A program made the position numbers and the translations under genes. 64,000 nucleotides of DNA, from the NCBI RefSeq assembly GCF_900115565.1, contig NZ_FOWW01000009.1, forward strand, positions 62,001 through 126,000, written 5' to 3'. Below the pieces are notes generated by a model. It searched no databases, was not told the origin of the DNA, and saw only the letters and a list, made by a program, of their open reading frames with translations. The DNA comes from Amycolatopsis arida. GTDB taxonomy: Bacteria; Actinomycetota; Actinomycetes; Mycobacteriales; Pseudonocardiaceae. Positions 47,730 to 56,567 of the stretch are shown in pieces. Numbering within the stretch: position 1 is the stretch's first letter; the number at the start of each line of letters is the position of its first letter.

Positions 47730-47781
47730 GGGGCCAACCTAGCCGCTAAAGTCACGGCTTGGCAGCGCTGGGCGGGAATTG

Positions 47782-47812
47782 TTGACTTCGGGCGGGCCTA
47801 AGTGGTTACTTT
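47782..47812 (+). promoter_or_regulatory. Promoter of the oligopeptide ABC operon
   Basis: TTGACT (47782-47787), then TACTTT (47807-47812) after a 19-nt spacer, 30 nt before GTG 47843. The spacer is slightly long. It shares its intergenic region with the divergent leaderless dppA promoter (TAGGTT at 47741-47736, minus strand). Confidence 0.45.
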
Positions 47813-47842
47813 TCGGCTTCAAGGAAGCCCAGGGAGGATTCG

Positions 47843-49651
47843 GTGGTCATGATGCGTCTCTCCGGTCGGGCGCGCGTCCGGTCCATGATCGCGGTGCTGG
47901 CGGCGTGCCTGCTGGTCGCCGGCCCGTTCGTCGCGCCAGCGCAGGCCCAGCAGGACAAGGTGCTACGGGTGGCGCTGGTCCAGGAGATCGACCACCTCAA
48001 CCCGTTCACCGCGAGCTTCGCCTCGAGCGCGATGGTGGGCCGGATGGCCTGGGAGTTCCTGACCCTGCCCTCGGCCGAGGACACCAGCCCGACGGGTGGG
48101 GTCGCGGAGAGCTGGCAGCCCTCACCCGACGGGCTGACCTGGACGTTCAGGATCCGCGAGATGACGTGGTCGGACGGGCAACCGGTCACCGCCGGGGACG
48201 CCGCGTTCACCCTGAACCGGATCATGACCGACCCGAAGGCGGCCGAGGCCAACGGCAGCTACGTCACCAACTTCGAGTCGGTGACCGCGCCGGACGACCG
48301 CACGCTGGTGATCAGGACGAAGATCCCGCAGTCCAGCATGACCGCGCTGGACATCCCGATCGTGCCCGAGCACATCTGGGGCGGCGTCGAGGACATGGCC
48401 GACCCGAGGACCGACGAGGTGGACATCGTCGGGGTGGGCAGCGGACCGTTCGTGCTCACCGAGTTCCGCCGCAACGAGGTCATCCGACTGAAGGCCAACC
48501 CGACCTACTGGCGCGGCCCCGCCAAGATCGACGAGCTGCAGTTCGTCAGCTTCAAGAACTCCGACATGGCGGTGAACGCGCTGCGCAACGGCGAGGTCGA
48601 CTTCGTCAACCGGCTCACCCCGGCCCAGTTCGACGCGCTGCGGGACACGCCGGGCGTCGAGACCAACAAGGCCAACGGCCGCCGCTACCGCGACCTGCTG
48701 ATCAACCCGGGCGCGCAGAACGCCGACCGGCAGCCGGTGGGTGACGGGCACCCGGCGCTGCGCGACGTGCGGGTGCGCAAGGCCATCGCGCGGGCGATCG
48801 ACCCGCAGACGCTGGTGGACCGGGTCTCCGGCGGCTACGCGCAGCTCGGCGGCGGGCTGGTGCCGGCGCTGTACGCGAAGTACCACTACGAGCCGCCGGC
48901 GGACCAGCGCTACACCTTCGATCCGGCACGGGCCCGCGCGGAGCTGGACGCCGCCGGCTACCCGATGGGCCCGGACGGCGTGCGGGTGGGGCCGGACGGC
49001 CGGCCGCTGGAGTTTCGGCTGGTCGGCCGGGCCAGCGAGGACTACCAGCAGCGCGCCGCCGACTACGTCGTGAGCTGGCTGGGTGAGGTGGGCATCCGGG
49101 TGAACAAGCAGCTGGTGTCGGACAACGAGGTCAACGAGGTCACCTCGTCGGGCCACTACGACCTCGCGCTGTCCGGCTGGGGCACCAACCCGGACCCGGA
49201 CTACGTGCTGTCGCTGCACACCTGCGACCGGCTACCGGTCGCCAGCGGGAGCAGCAGCAGCGCGTCGTTCTTCTGCGACGAGGAGTACGACCGGCTCTAC
49301 GCCGCGCAGCGCGCCGAAATGGACCCGGAGAAGCGGGTGCAGCTGGTGAAGCAGGCGCAGGCCCGCTACTACGACCAGGTGCCGACGGTGATCCTGCAGT
49401 ACGACAACGTGCTGGAGGCATACCGGTCGGACCGGTTCACCGGGTTCACCCGGCAGCCGGCGGACGGGCAGATCATGGAGCAGAACGGCTACTGGGGCTT
49501 CTACGGCGCGACCCCGGTCGACGCCGCGAGCGGCGGGGACGGCTCGTCCGCGGGCGTGTGGATCGCCGCCGGTGCCGGGGTGCTGGTGCTGCTGGTGGTC
49601 GGTGGCGTGGCGCTGACCCGTCGGCGGACGTCGGCCGAGGACCAGGAGTGA
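47843..49651 (+). CDS. Oligopeptide ABC transporter substrate-binding protein, C-terminally membrane-anchored
   Basis: 602 aa, SBP_bac_5 type. Signal peptide to AQAQQ (about residue 35), no lipobox Cys. Family segments include ALVQEIDHLNPFTASFASSA, TWTFRIREMTWSDGQPVTAG, VRKAIARAIDPQTLV and SGWGTNPDPDYVL. The C-terminus has a transmembrane helix (AGAGVLVLLVVGGVALTRRR), so the protein is anchored by its tail rather than by lipid. It binds peptides outside the cell. GTG 47843 has GGGAGGA 6 nt upstream. First gene of a four-gene operon. Confidence 0.93.
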   Translation: MVMMRLSGRARVRSMIAVLAACLLVAGPFVAPAQAQQDKVLRVALVQEIDHLNPFTASFASSAMVGRMAWEFLTLPSAEDTSPTGGVAESWQPSPDGLTWTFRIREMTWSDGQPVTAGDAAFTLNRIMTDPKAAEANGSYVTNFESVTAPDDRTLVIRTKIPQSSMTALDIPIVPEHIWGGVEDMADPRTDEVDIVGVGSGPFVLTEFRRNEVIRLKANPTYWRGPAKIDELQFVSFKNSDMAVNALRNGEVDFVNRLTPAQFDALRDTPGVETNKANGRRYRDLLINPGAQNADRQPVGDGHPALRDVRVRKAIARAIDPQTLVDRVSGGYAQLGGGLVPALYAKYHYEPPADQRYTFDPARARAELDAAGYPMGPDGVRVGPDGRPLEFRLVGRASEDYQQRAADYVVSWLGEVGIRVNKQLVSDNEVNEVTSSGHYDLALSGWGTNPDPDYVLSLHTCDRLPVASGSSSSASFFCDEEYDRLYAAQRAEMDPEKRVQLVKQAQARYYDQVPTVILQYDNVLEAYRSDRFTGFTRQPADGQIMEQNGYWGFYGATPVDAASGGDGSSAGVWIAAGAGVLVLLVVGGVALTRRRTSAEDQE

Positions 49652-49685
49652 GCGAGCCGACGAGCGCCGGCGAGGAGGCGAGCCG

Positions 49686-50717
49686 GTGACCCAGGTGGCG
49701 TCCTCCGCGGTCCTCGAGGCCGAGGAGCGGGATCCCGACGAACGCCGGGGCGGGACCGGGACGGCCCGGTTCGTGCTCGGCAAGCTCGGTGGCGCGCTGG
49801 CCAGCCTGTTGTTGGTGGTGTTGCTCGGGTTCTTCCTGTTCCGGATGATCCCGGGTGACCCGGTGGCGACGATGACGAGGGACCGGCCGACCAGCCCCGA
49901 GCAGCTGGCCGAGCTGCGCGCCCGGCTGGGGGTGGACCGGCCGCTGGTCGAGCAGTTCCTGTCCTACCTGGGTGGGCTGCTGCGCGGTGATCTGGGAACG
50001 TCCTACGTGTTCAACCGGCCGGTCGGGGAGATGATCGCCGAGCGGTTGGGGGCGACGGTCCTGCTGGTCGGCACCGCCACGCTGCTGGCGGTGGCGCTCG
50101 GGCTGTGGCTGGGCGTGCGGGCGGCGTGGCGGCGGGAGAGCGTGTTCGACCGGACCCAGACCGGCATCGCGCTCACGTTGTGGTCGGTTCCGCAGTTCTG
50201 GCTCGGCATGCTGCTGCTGATCGCCACCCAGGGCTTCTTTCCCAGCCGGGGCATGCGCTCGCCGGACATCCCGGACAGCCTGGTGCTCCAGGCACTCGAC
50301 GTGGCCCACCACCTGGTGCTGCCGTGCGTGACGCTGCTGGCCGTGGTGTACGCGCAGTACATGCTGGTGATGCGGTCGTCGCTGTTGGAGGAGATGAACG
50401 CCGACTACCTGACCACGGCGCGGGCGAAGGGGCTGCGCGACGACCTGGTGCGCCGGCGGCACGCGGTGCCCAACGCGCTGCTGCCGACGGTCACGCTGGT
50501 GTTCCTTCAGTTCGGGCTGGTGGTGTCGGGCACGGTGACGGTGGAGACGGTGTTCTCCTGGCCGGGGCTGGGCCTGCTGACGTTCGAGGCGCTGTGGGGC
50601 CCGGACCTGCCGTTGTTGCAGGGGTTGTTCGTGGTGTTGGCCGGATCGGTGGTCGTGATGAACTTTCTCGCGGAGCTGCTCTACCGCGTGCTGGATCCCC
50701 GGGTGCGGGCGTCATGA
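49686..50717 (+). CDS. Oligopeptide ABC transporter permease (DppB-like)
   Basis: 343 aa. After a polar N-terminal tail, transmembrane segment 1 (LGGALASLLLVVLLGFFLFR) leads into the DppB signature IPGDPVATM and LGVDRPLVEQFLSYLGGLLR. The cytoplasmic EAA loop is NADYLTTARAKGLRDDLVRR. Six helices expected. Forms a heterodimer with the next gene product. It starts 35 nt after the binding-protein gene and overlaps the next gene by 4 bp. Confidence 0.93.
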   Translation: MTQVASSAVLEAEERDPDERRGGTGTARFVLGKLGGALASLLLVVLLGFFLFRMIPGDPVATMTRDRPTSPEQLAELRARLGVDRPLVEQFLSYLGGLLRGDLGTSYVFNRPVGEMIAERLGATVLLVGTATLLAVALGLWLGVRAAWRRESVFDRTQTGIALTLWSVPQFWLGMLLLIATQGFFPSRGMRSPDIPDSLVLQALDVAHHLVLPCVTLLAVVYAQYMLVMRSSLLEEMNADYLTTARAKGLRDDLVRRRHAVPNALLPTVTLVFLQFGLVVSGTVTVETVFSWPGLGLLTFEALWGPDLPLLQGLFVVLAGSVVVMNFLAELLYRVLDPRVRAS

Positions 50718-51619
50718 GCACGGCGACGAGTGCCAGGGCGATCACCTGGCAGCGACGGCGGGCCGCCGCGCGGCAGCTGTGGCGGGAGTTCACCGCGAAC
50801 CGGGGCGGGCTGGTCGGCCTGTGCCTGCTGGGGCTGGTCGTGGCGCTGGCGCTGCTGGCGCCGGTGATCACCGACGAGTCCGGGTTGGACGTCACCCAGG
50901 CCACCGGGTCGCCGCTGCGGCCGCCGAGCGGGGAGTTCCCGCTGGGCACCGACGTCGACGGCCGCTCAGTGCTGCTGCTGACGTTGTGGGGCGCGCGGGT
51001 GTCGCTGCTGGTCGGGTTCTCGGCGACGTTGCTGTCGGTGCTCATCGGAACGCTGGTGGGCATCGCCGCGGCGCACTTCGGCGGATGGGTGGCCAACCTG
51101 CTGCTGCGGGTCACCGACTTCTTCCTGGTGTTGCCGTCGCTGATCCTGGCGATCGCGCTGTCGACGGTGCTGCCGCAGGGGATCCCGACGATCATCCTGG
51201 CGGTGGGGGTGACGTCGTGGCCGACGACGGCGCGGTTGGTGCGCGCGCAGACGCTGACCATCGAGAGCCGGCCCTACATCGAGCGGGCACGGGCGCTCGG
51301 CGGGGGACACCTGCACATCGTGGGCAAGCACGTGCTGCCCGCGGTGCTGCCGCTGGTGCTGGCCAACACGACGCTGGTGGTGGGGTCGTCGATCATCGCC
51401 GAGTCCACCCTGTCGTTCCTGGGGCTCGGTGACCCGAGCGCGGTGTCGTGGGGCTCGATGCTGCAGCGGGCGCTGCAGAGCGGCGCGGTCGTCGCCGGCG
51501 CGTGGTGGTACCTGTTGCCACCGGGCATCGCGATCGTGGTGGTCGTGCTGTCGTTCACCCTGGTCGGCCGCGCGTTGGAGACGGTGCTCAACCCGCGGTT
51601 GAAGGCGGGGCGGGCGTGA
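50714..51619 (+). CDS. Oligopeptide ABC transporter permease (DppC-like)
   Basis: 301 aa. N-terminal helix LVGLCLLGLVVALALLAPVI, the DppC-type FPLGTDVDGRSVLLLTLWGA, and the EAA loop RPYIERARALGGGHLHIVGK followed by LANTTLVVGSSIIAESTLSF. ATG 50714 overlaps the DppB-like stop (ATGA). Second half of the peptide channel; the ATPase gene follows after 22 nt. Confidence 0.93.
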   Translation: MSTATSARAITWQRRRAAARQLWREFTANRGGLVGLCLLGLVVALALLAPVITDESGLDVTQATGSPLRPPSGEFPLGTDVDGRSVLLLTLWGARVSLLVGFSATLLSVLIGTLVGIAAAHFGGWVANLLLRVTDFFLVLPSLILAIALSTVLPQGIPTIILAVGVTSWPTTARLVRAQTLTIESRPYIERARALGGGHLHIVGKHVLPAVLPLVLANTTLVVGSSIIAESTLSFLGLGDPSAVSWGSMLQRALQSGAVVAGAWWYLLPPGIAIVVVVLSFTLVGRALETVLNPRLKAGRA

Positions 51620-51641
51620 CGGCGGAACTGGGAGGGCGAGC

Positions 51642-53342
51642 GTGACGGACACGGCCACCACCGACGTGCCGCTGCTGCGGCTGCGCGGCCTCGGGGTCAC
51701 CTACCGCACGGCCGGTGGGGAGGTTCCGGCGGTGCGCGGGGTGGATCTCGACCTGCGCGCCGGCCAGACGCTGGGCGTGGCCGGCGAGTCCGGCTCCGGC
51801 AAGTCCACGGTCGCGATGAGCGTGCTGCGGTTGCTGCCGAAGTCGGCGAAGGTCACCGGCGAGATCCTGCTCGACGGCGAGGACGTGACGACGATGCGCT
51901 GGGGCCGGCTGCGGGCGGTGCGCTGGGCGTCGGCGTCGGTGGTGTTCCAGGGCGCGATGCACGCGCTGAATCCGGTGCGCAGGGTGGGCGCGCAGGTCGC
52001 CGAGCCGATCCGGCTGCACGCCCCCGCGGGTGCGGTGCCGAGCGATGCGGAGGTTCGCGCGCGGGTGGCGGAGCTGCTGCGGCAGGTGGACCTTCCGGCG
52101 TCGAAGGCGAGGTCGTATCCGCACGAGCTGTCCGGTGGGCAGAAGCAGCGGGTGATGATCGCGATGGCGTTGGCCTGCCGGCCGCGGCTGATCCTCGCCG
52201 ACGAGCCGACCACGGCGCTGGACGTGATCGTGCAGAAGCAGGTGCTCGACCTGCTCTCCCGGCTGGTGGCCGAGCACGGCATCGGGTTGATGATGATCAG
52301 CCACGACCTGTCGGTGCTGGCCGCGACGTGCGCGCGGATCGCGGTGATGTACCGCGGCGAGATCGTGGAGCTCGGTCCCTCACGCGAGGTGATGCGCGAG
52401 CCGCGGCACGAGCACACCAGGGCGCTCGCGGCGGCGTTCCCGACGGTCGGCGACCCGGTGTCGCGGTTCGCGCCGGCCACCAGCACGCCGCTGCCGCCCG
52501 AGCCCGAGGTCACCGCCGAGGGCGAGACGGTCGAGCCGCCGCTGCTGGCCGCGCGCAACCTGCGGGTGGTGTTCCGGGACCGGACGGGGGAGCGGGTGCC
52601 CGCCGTGGCCGGGGTGGACCTGGAGGTGCGGCGCAGGGAGATCGTGGCGCTGGTCGGCCAGTCGGGTTCCGGTAAGACGACGCTGGCCAGGACGTTGCTC
52701 GGGCTGCAACGGCCGACGTCGGGCTCGGTGCTGTTCCGTGATGAGCCGCTGCCGACGTCGACGGCGGGGCTTCGAGCCTACCGGCGGCAGGTGCAGCTGG
52801 TGTTGCAGGACCCGACGAGCGCGCTCAACCCGCGGCACAGCGTGTACGAGGCGGTGGCCGAGGGGCCGCGGATCCACGGCATCGCCGGCGCCGACGGTGA
52901 GGGGCGCGACGAGCGGGAGATCGTGACGGCCGCGCTGGAGGCGGCCGAGCTGCGACCGCCGGAGTTGTTCATGCCGCGGCTGCCGCACGAGCTGTCCGGC
53001 GGACAGCGGCAGCGGGTGGTGATCGCCGGCGCGCTCGCGCTGCGGCCGAGCGTGCTGGTGGCCGACGAGCCGGTGGCGTCGCTGGACGCGTCGGTGCGCG
53101 GCGAGATCCTCGCGTTGCTGCTGCGGTTGCGCCGCGAGCTGGGCCTGGCCGCGCTGGTGATCACTCACGACCTGGGGCTGGCGTGGAACATCGCCGACCG
53201 GGTGGCGGTGATGTACCGGGGTGAGCTGGTGGAGGTGGGCAGCGTGGAGAAGGTCCTGCTCGACCCGCGGCACGAGTACACGAAGTCGCTGCTGGCCGCG
53301 CTGCCCGGCGGCACCGCGGTGCGCGCGGAGACCACGAGCTGA
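51642..53342 (+). CDS. Oligopeptide ABC transporter ATPase, DppD and DppF fused
   Basis: 566 aa with two complete ATPase halves. The first (about 8-265): Walker A AGESGSGKST, signature LSGGQKQR, Walker B LILADEPTTALD, switch His SHDLS. The second (about 300-560): VGQSGSGKTT, LSGGQRQR, VLVADEPVASLD, THDLG. Both end in the oligopeptide C-terminal region (RHEHTRALAAAFP; RHEYTKSLLAALP). In many species these are two genes; here one chain can power the transporter. It closes the operon and is followed by a hairpin. Confidence 0.94.
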   Translation: MTDTATTDVPLLRLRGLGVTYRTAGGEVPAVRGVDLDLRAGQTLGVAGESGSGKSTVAMSVLRLLPKSAKVTGEILLDGEDVTTMRWGRLRAVRWASASVVFQGAMHALNPVRRVGAQVAEPIRLHAPAGAVPSDAEVRARVAELLRQVDLPASKARSYPHELSGGQKQRVMIAMALACRPRLILADEPTTALDVIVQKQVLDLLSRLVAEHGIGLMMISHDLSVLAATCARIAVMYRGEIVELGPSREVMREPRHEHTRALAAAFPTVGDPVSRFAPATSTPLPPEPEVTAEGETVEPPLLAARNLRVVFRDRTGERVPAVAGVDLEVRRREIVALVGQSGSGKTTLARTLLGLQRPTSGSVLFRDEPLPTSTAGLRAYRRQVQLVLQDPTSALNPRHSVYEAVAEGPRIHGIAGADGEGRDEREIVTAALEAAELRPPELFMPRLPHELSGGQRQRVVIAGALALRPSVLVADEPVASLDASVRGEILALLLRLRRELGLAALVITHDLGLAWNIADRVAVMYRGELVEVGSVEKVLLDPRHEYTKSLLAALPGGTAVRAETTS

Positions 53343-53377
53343 GCACGAGCTGGCTCCGGCCAGACGACCGCTGACCG

Positions 53378-53397
53378 GCGGCGGCCGTGGCCGCCGC
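53378..53397. terminator. Short GC hairpin after the ABC operon
   Basis: GCGGCGGCC (53378-53386), 2 nt, GGCCGCCGC (53389-53397), 36 nt after the ATPase stop and before mptB. Plausible terminator; pairing would be slightly opened at the loop. Confidence 0.5.
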
Positions 53398-53420
53398 GGT
53401 GTGTAGTGTCGTTGCCCGAC

Positions 53421-54998
53421 ATGGTGACCAGCACAGACTCCGGGACGGGTGCCGCGGCCCCGAACGCCAGCGGCGCACCGCCGGGCCAGCCGCCGTCCCG
53501 CTTCCCGTACCGCACGATCGCGCTGGGCACGGTCGGCAGCACGCTGCTCATGCTGGCCGCGCTCGGCGCCGGCGGGATCCTCATCCGGGACCCGGTGCTC
53601 GGGCACGGTCCGCTGTCGTGGATCCGGTACGGCCACGGCCAGGCGCTGGCCACCGCGCTGCTGTACCTGGGGTTCGCGTTGGTGGTGTGGGCGTGGGTGC
53701 GGCTGGGCCGGTACGTGCTCGCCGGGCGGGTCGGCACCCGACCGGTGCTGGTCGCCGCGGCGTGCTGGATGGCGCCGCTGCTGGTGTCGCCGCCGCTGTT
53801 CACCCGCGACGTGTTCTCCTACCTCGGCCAGGGTGCGCAGCTGCTGCACGGGCTGGACCCGTACGCCGACGGGCCGACCGAGTTGGACGTGCTGCCGGAC
53901 GTGGTGCTGAACGTGCACTCGCTGTGGCAGACCACTCCGGCGCCCTACGGCCCGCTGTTCCTGTTCGTCGCGCAGGGCGTCGTGGCGGTGACCGGCAACA
54001 ACGTCATCGCCGGGGTGATCGGGACCCGGCTGGTGCTGCTGGTCGGGTTGGCGATGATGCTGTGGGCGTTGCCCCGGCTGACGCGGCACCTCGGCGGGCG
54101 GCTGCCGGTGACGACGTGGCTGGCGGTGGCCAGCCCGATGACGGTGATCCACCTGGTCGGCGGGCCGCACAACGACCTGCTGATGCTCGGTTTCCTCACC
54201 GTCGGCGTGGTGGCCGCGCTGGAGCGGTGGCACGCGGTGGCGATCGCGCTGGTCACCGTCGGAATGCTGATCAAGCCGACGGCGGCCGTGGCGTTGCCGT
54301 TCCTGGTGTGGGTGTGGGCCAACCACCTGCCCGCCGAGCGGAGCCTGACCCGCCGGTTCTGGCGGGCCGTGCTGCCCGCGCTGGGGATCTTCGCGGTGGT
54401 GTTCGTCGCCGGCACCTGGTTGTCGCTGCGCTCGTTCAACCTGGGGTGGATCACCGGGCTGCAGGCGCCGACGCTGATCGCGAACTGGCTGAACTTCCCG
54501 ACCGGGATCGGCGACATCGTCTACAACGTGGTGCACCTGGTGGTCGACGTCCCGTCGTCGCCGTTCGTGACGGTGGCCCGGTTCCTGGCGTTCGGGCTGC
54601 TGGCGGTGGTCGCGGTACGGCAGTGGTGGCTGTCCCGGCACGGCGGCAACGAGGCGATCTTCCGGATGGCGGTGACGTTGTTGGCCGTGGCCCTGCTCGC
54701 GCCGCCGACCCTGCCGTGGTACCTCACCTGGGGGTTCGTGATCGCCTCGGCGTTCCCGTGGCGGCGCGCCCACCTGGCGGTGGTGGTCGCGGTGTCGGTG
54801 TTCCTGGTGCTGGTCTACTACCCGACCGGCGAGCAGGCGATGTACGACTGGTGGTTCATCGCCGGGGTGGTCGCGGCCAGCGCGTACGCGGCGGCGGCGT
54901 TCCTCCGGCCCGACCCGCTGGGTCTGGTCGCCGCGTGGCGCGGGCCCGCCGAGGCGGCGGCCGGGAAGCCCACCGAGGAGTCCACCGAGCGCGCGTGA
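53421..54998 (+). CDS. mptB: Polyprenol-phosphomannose alpha-1,6-mannosyltransferase, MptB family
   Basis: 525 aa, about 12 or 13 transmembrane helices. The GT-C catalytic loop after helix 3 or 4 is LFTRDVFSYLGQGAQLLHGL with the Asp of RDVFSY, followed by DPYADGPTELDVLP. NFPTGIGDIVYNVVH and PPTLPWYLTWGFVIASAFPW are typical of the family. It extends the alpha-1,6-mannan core of lipomannan or lipoarabinomannan outside the membrane. ATG 53421 is preferred; an in-frame GTG at 53406 would add five residues. A LAM-type mannan implies that the cell makes a polymer similar to GH76 substrates. Not in an operon with its neighbours. Confidence 0.85.
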   Translation: MVTSTDSGTGAAAPNASGAPPGQPPSRFPYRTIALGTVGSTLLMLAALGAGGILIRDPVLGHGPLSWIRYGHGQALATALLYLGFALVVWAWVRLGRYVLAGRVGTRPVLVAAACWMAPLLVSPPLFTRDVFSYLGQGAQLLHGLDPYADGPTELDVLPDVVLNVHSLWQTTPAPYGPLFLFVAQGVVAVTGNNVIAGVIGTRLVLLVGLAMMLWALPRLTRHLGGRLPVTTWLAVASPMTVIHLVGGPHNDLLMLGFLTVGVVAALERWHAVAIALVTVGMLIKPTAAVALPFLVWVWANHLPAERSLTRRFWRAVLPALGIFAVVFVAGTWLSLRSFNLGWITGLQAPTLIANWLNFPTGIGDIVYNVVHLVVDVPSSPFVTVARFLAFGLLAVVAVRQWWLSRHGGNEAIFRMAVTLLAVALLAPPTLPWYLTWGFVIASAFPWRRAHLAVVVAVSVFLVLVYYPTGEQAMYDWWFIAGVVAASAYAAAAFLRPDPLGLVAAWRGPAEAAAGKPTEESTERA

Positions 54999-55008
54999 CG
55001 GGCACGGG

Positions 55009-55428
55009 TCAGCCGCCAGCGGTCCAGCCGCTCCAGTGGGTGACGTCGGTGCGGACCACCGCGCCGGTGGGCGGCCGCGCGGCGTACTGGGGGTAGCGGG
55101 CGGCCAGCGCGTCGACCGCCGCGCGCCGCCGCTCCGGGTCGTGCACGGTGGTAGCGGTGCCATCGGCGCGGGTCCACCACAGCCGGGTCCAGTCGTCGTC
55201 GTAGTGGTCGACCAGGAACGACACCGCGGGATTGGCCGCGATGTTGCGCAGCCGGCGCAGCTCGACGCTGCTCTTGGGCTTGTGGTCGACCGCGAAGACG
55301 ATCGCGTCGTCCAGCACGGCGAACGTCACCGGGACCAGGTGCGGGACGCCGCCGGGGCCAACGGTGGCCAGCCGGGCGACACGGGCCGCGGCGAAGCGGC
55401 GCCGGGCCTCCCGCGGATGCAGTCGCAT
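55009..55428 (-). CDS. PPOX-class F420-dependent oxidoreductase, Rv0121-like (TIGR03668)
   Basis: 139 aa split-barrel flavin/F420 protein. FAAARVARLATVGPGGVPHL and VPVTFAVLDDAIVFAVDHKP, then LRRLRNIAANPAVSFLVDHY follow the family closely, as does DWTRLWWTRADGTA. It probably uses coenzyme F420 to reduce small organic substrates in the cytoplasm. Length matches the family. It is convergent with mptB, with 10 bp between the stops. Confidence 0.88.
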   Translation of the reverse strand: MRLHPREARRRFAAARVARLATVGPGGVPHLVPVTFAVLDDAIVFAVDHKPKSSVELRRLRNIAANPAVSFLVDHYDDDWTRLWWTRADGTATTVHDPERRRAAVDALAARYPQYAARPPTGAVVRTDVTHWSGWTAGG

Positions 55429-55586
55429 GCGCCCAGGCTACGGCCGTCCTTCCCGGCCGCGCGCCTTCCGCGGCGGTGCTGCCTCCGGTTCGGCGGAAAC
55501 GGCGGGCACCGGGGCCTATCGCCGCCCGTGTCGATGTCGCTACAGTTCGGAGCTCGGGCCCCACCGAGCAGAGGAGGATCACCGTT

Positions 55587-56399
55587 GTGAACCAGCTGTC
55601 CGACGAACGGCTGCTCGACACCACCCAACCCTCCATCGCCCGCACCTACGACGCCATCCTCGGCGGCAAGGACAACTACGAGGCCGACCGCGCCGTGGTG
55701 CGCGAGCTGGTCAAGGCCGTCCCGACCGCGCCGATGATCGCGAAGGAGAACCGGGCCTGGCTGGTCAGGGCGGTGCGCTGGATGGCGACCGCCGGGATCG
55801 ACCAGTTCCTCGACTGCGGCGCCGGGCTGCCGACCATGGAGAACACGCACGACGTGGTGAAACGGGTCAACCCCGACGCGACGGTGCTCTACGTCGACAA
55901 CGACCCGGCCTGCCAGGTGTACGGGCGGGCGTTGCTGGAGAACACCGAGACCAAGACGTTCCTCATCGACGCGGACCTCACCGAGGTGGACGCGCTGTTC
56001 GAGCACCATGCCGTCGCGCGGCACCTCGACCTGTCCCGCCCGGTGGCGCTGATCCACTGCGGTGTGCTGCACCACGTGCCGGACGCCGGCGACCCCTGGG
56101 GCATCGTGGCGCGCTATCGCGAGCGGCTGCCCTCCGGCAGCGCGCTGGCGCTGACGCACTTCCACGCGCCGGAGGACGAGCGGCTGCACCGGGTGGCGAA
56201 GGACCTGGAGATGGCGATGGCCAACCTCGGGTCGGGGTGGTTCCGCAGCCGGGAGGAGATCCAGGCGTTCTTCGGCGACTGGGAGATGGTTCCCCCGGGT
56301 CTGGTGTACCTGCACGAGTGGTGGCCCACCGGTCCCCGGGTGACGGGCACCGGCGACGCCGACTACCTGATCCTCGGCGGCGTGGCCCGCAAACCCTGA
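55587..56399 (+). CDS. SAM-dependent methyltransferase, DUF574 family
   Basis: 270 aa. The DUF574 opening TTQPSIARTYDAILGGKDNY is diagnostic, followed by FLDCGAGLPTMENTHDVVKR (SAM-binding glycine loop), TVLYVDNDPACQVYGRALL and the late LIHCGVLHHVPDAGDPWG. These are abundant in sporulating and secondary-metabolite actinomycetes; substrate unknown. GTG 55587 follows GAGGAGG by 9 nt. An open extension to 55476 is not family-like. Divergent from the F420 gene. Confidence 0.92.
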   Translation: MNQLSDERLLDTTQPSIARTYDAILGGKDNYEADRAVVRELVKAVPTAPMIAKENRAWLVRAVRWMATAGIDQFLDCGAGLPTMENTHDVVKRVNPDATVLYVDNDPACQVYGRALLENTETKTFLIDADLTEVDALFEHHAVARHLDLSRPVALIHCGVLHHVPDAGDPWGIVARYRERLPSGSALALTHFHAPEDERLHRVAKDLEMAMANLGSGWFRSREEIQAFFGDWEMVPPGLVYLHEWWPTGPRVTGTGDADYLILGGVARKP

Positions 56400-56494
56400 C
56401 CCACGCACCTGTGTCCGAGCTCTGTGCACACGTATCGGCTGTCGGTGCGCGTTCGTCCGCGTCGCGCGGCGCGAGCACGTGATCGTGGCGCGCG

Positions 56495-56525
56495 GACACG
56501 GCGACGGTCGGCCGTGTCGTACAGT
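56495..56525 (+). promoter_or_regulatory. -10 box and overlapping inverted repeat before the MAB_1171c gene
   Basis: GACACGGC (56495-56502) and GCCGTGTC (56511-56518), 8 nt apart, lie directly upstream of TACAGT (56520-56525), 42 nt before ATG 56568. The palindrome covers the -35 region, as expected for a repressor or activator site. Confidence 0.4.
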
Positions 56526-56567
56526 ATCGTCCGCTGCGGCCGGACGAGCGTCAGCGAGGAGTAGGGC

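Noticed and set aside
52380-55163. 927-codon minus-strand frame over the ABC ATPase and mptB
   Set aside because: It spans two well-defined genes on the other strand and has the usual shadow composition.
56405-56435. GTGTCCGAG...GTGCACACG resembling the island att repeat
   Set aside because: Only GTGTCCGAG and a loose TGCACAC match, the middle does not, and no tRNA or mobile gene is nearby. Probably chance.
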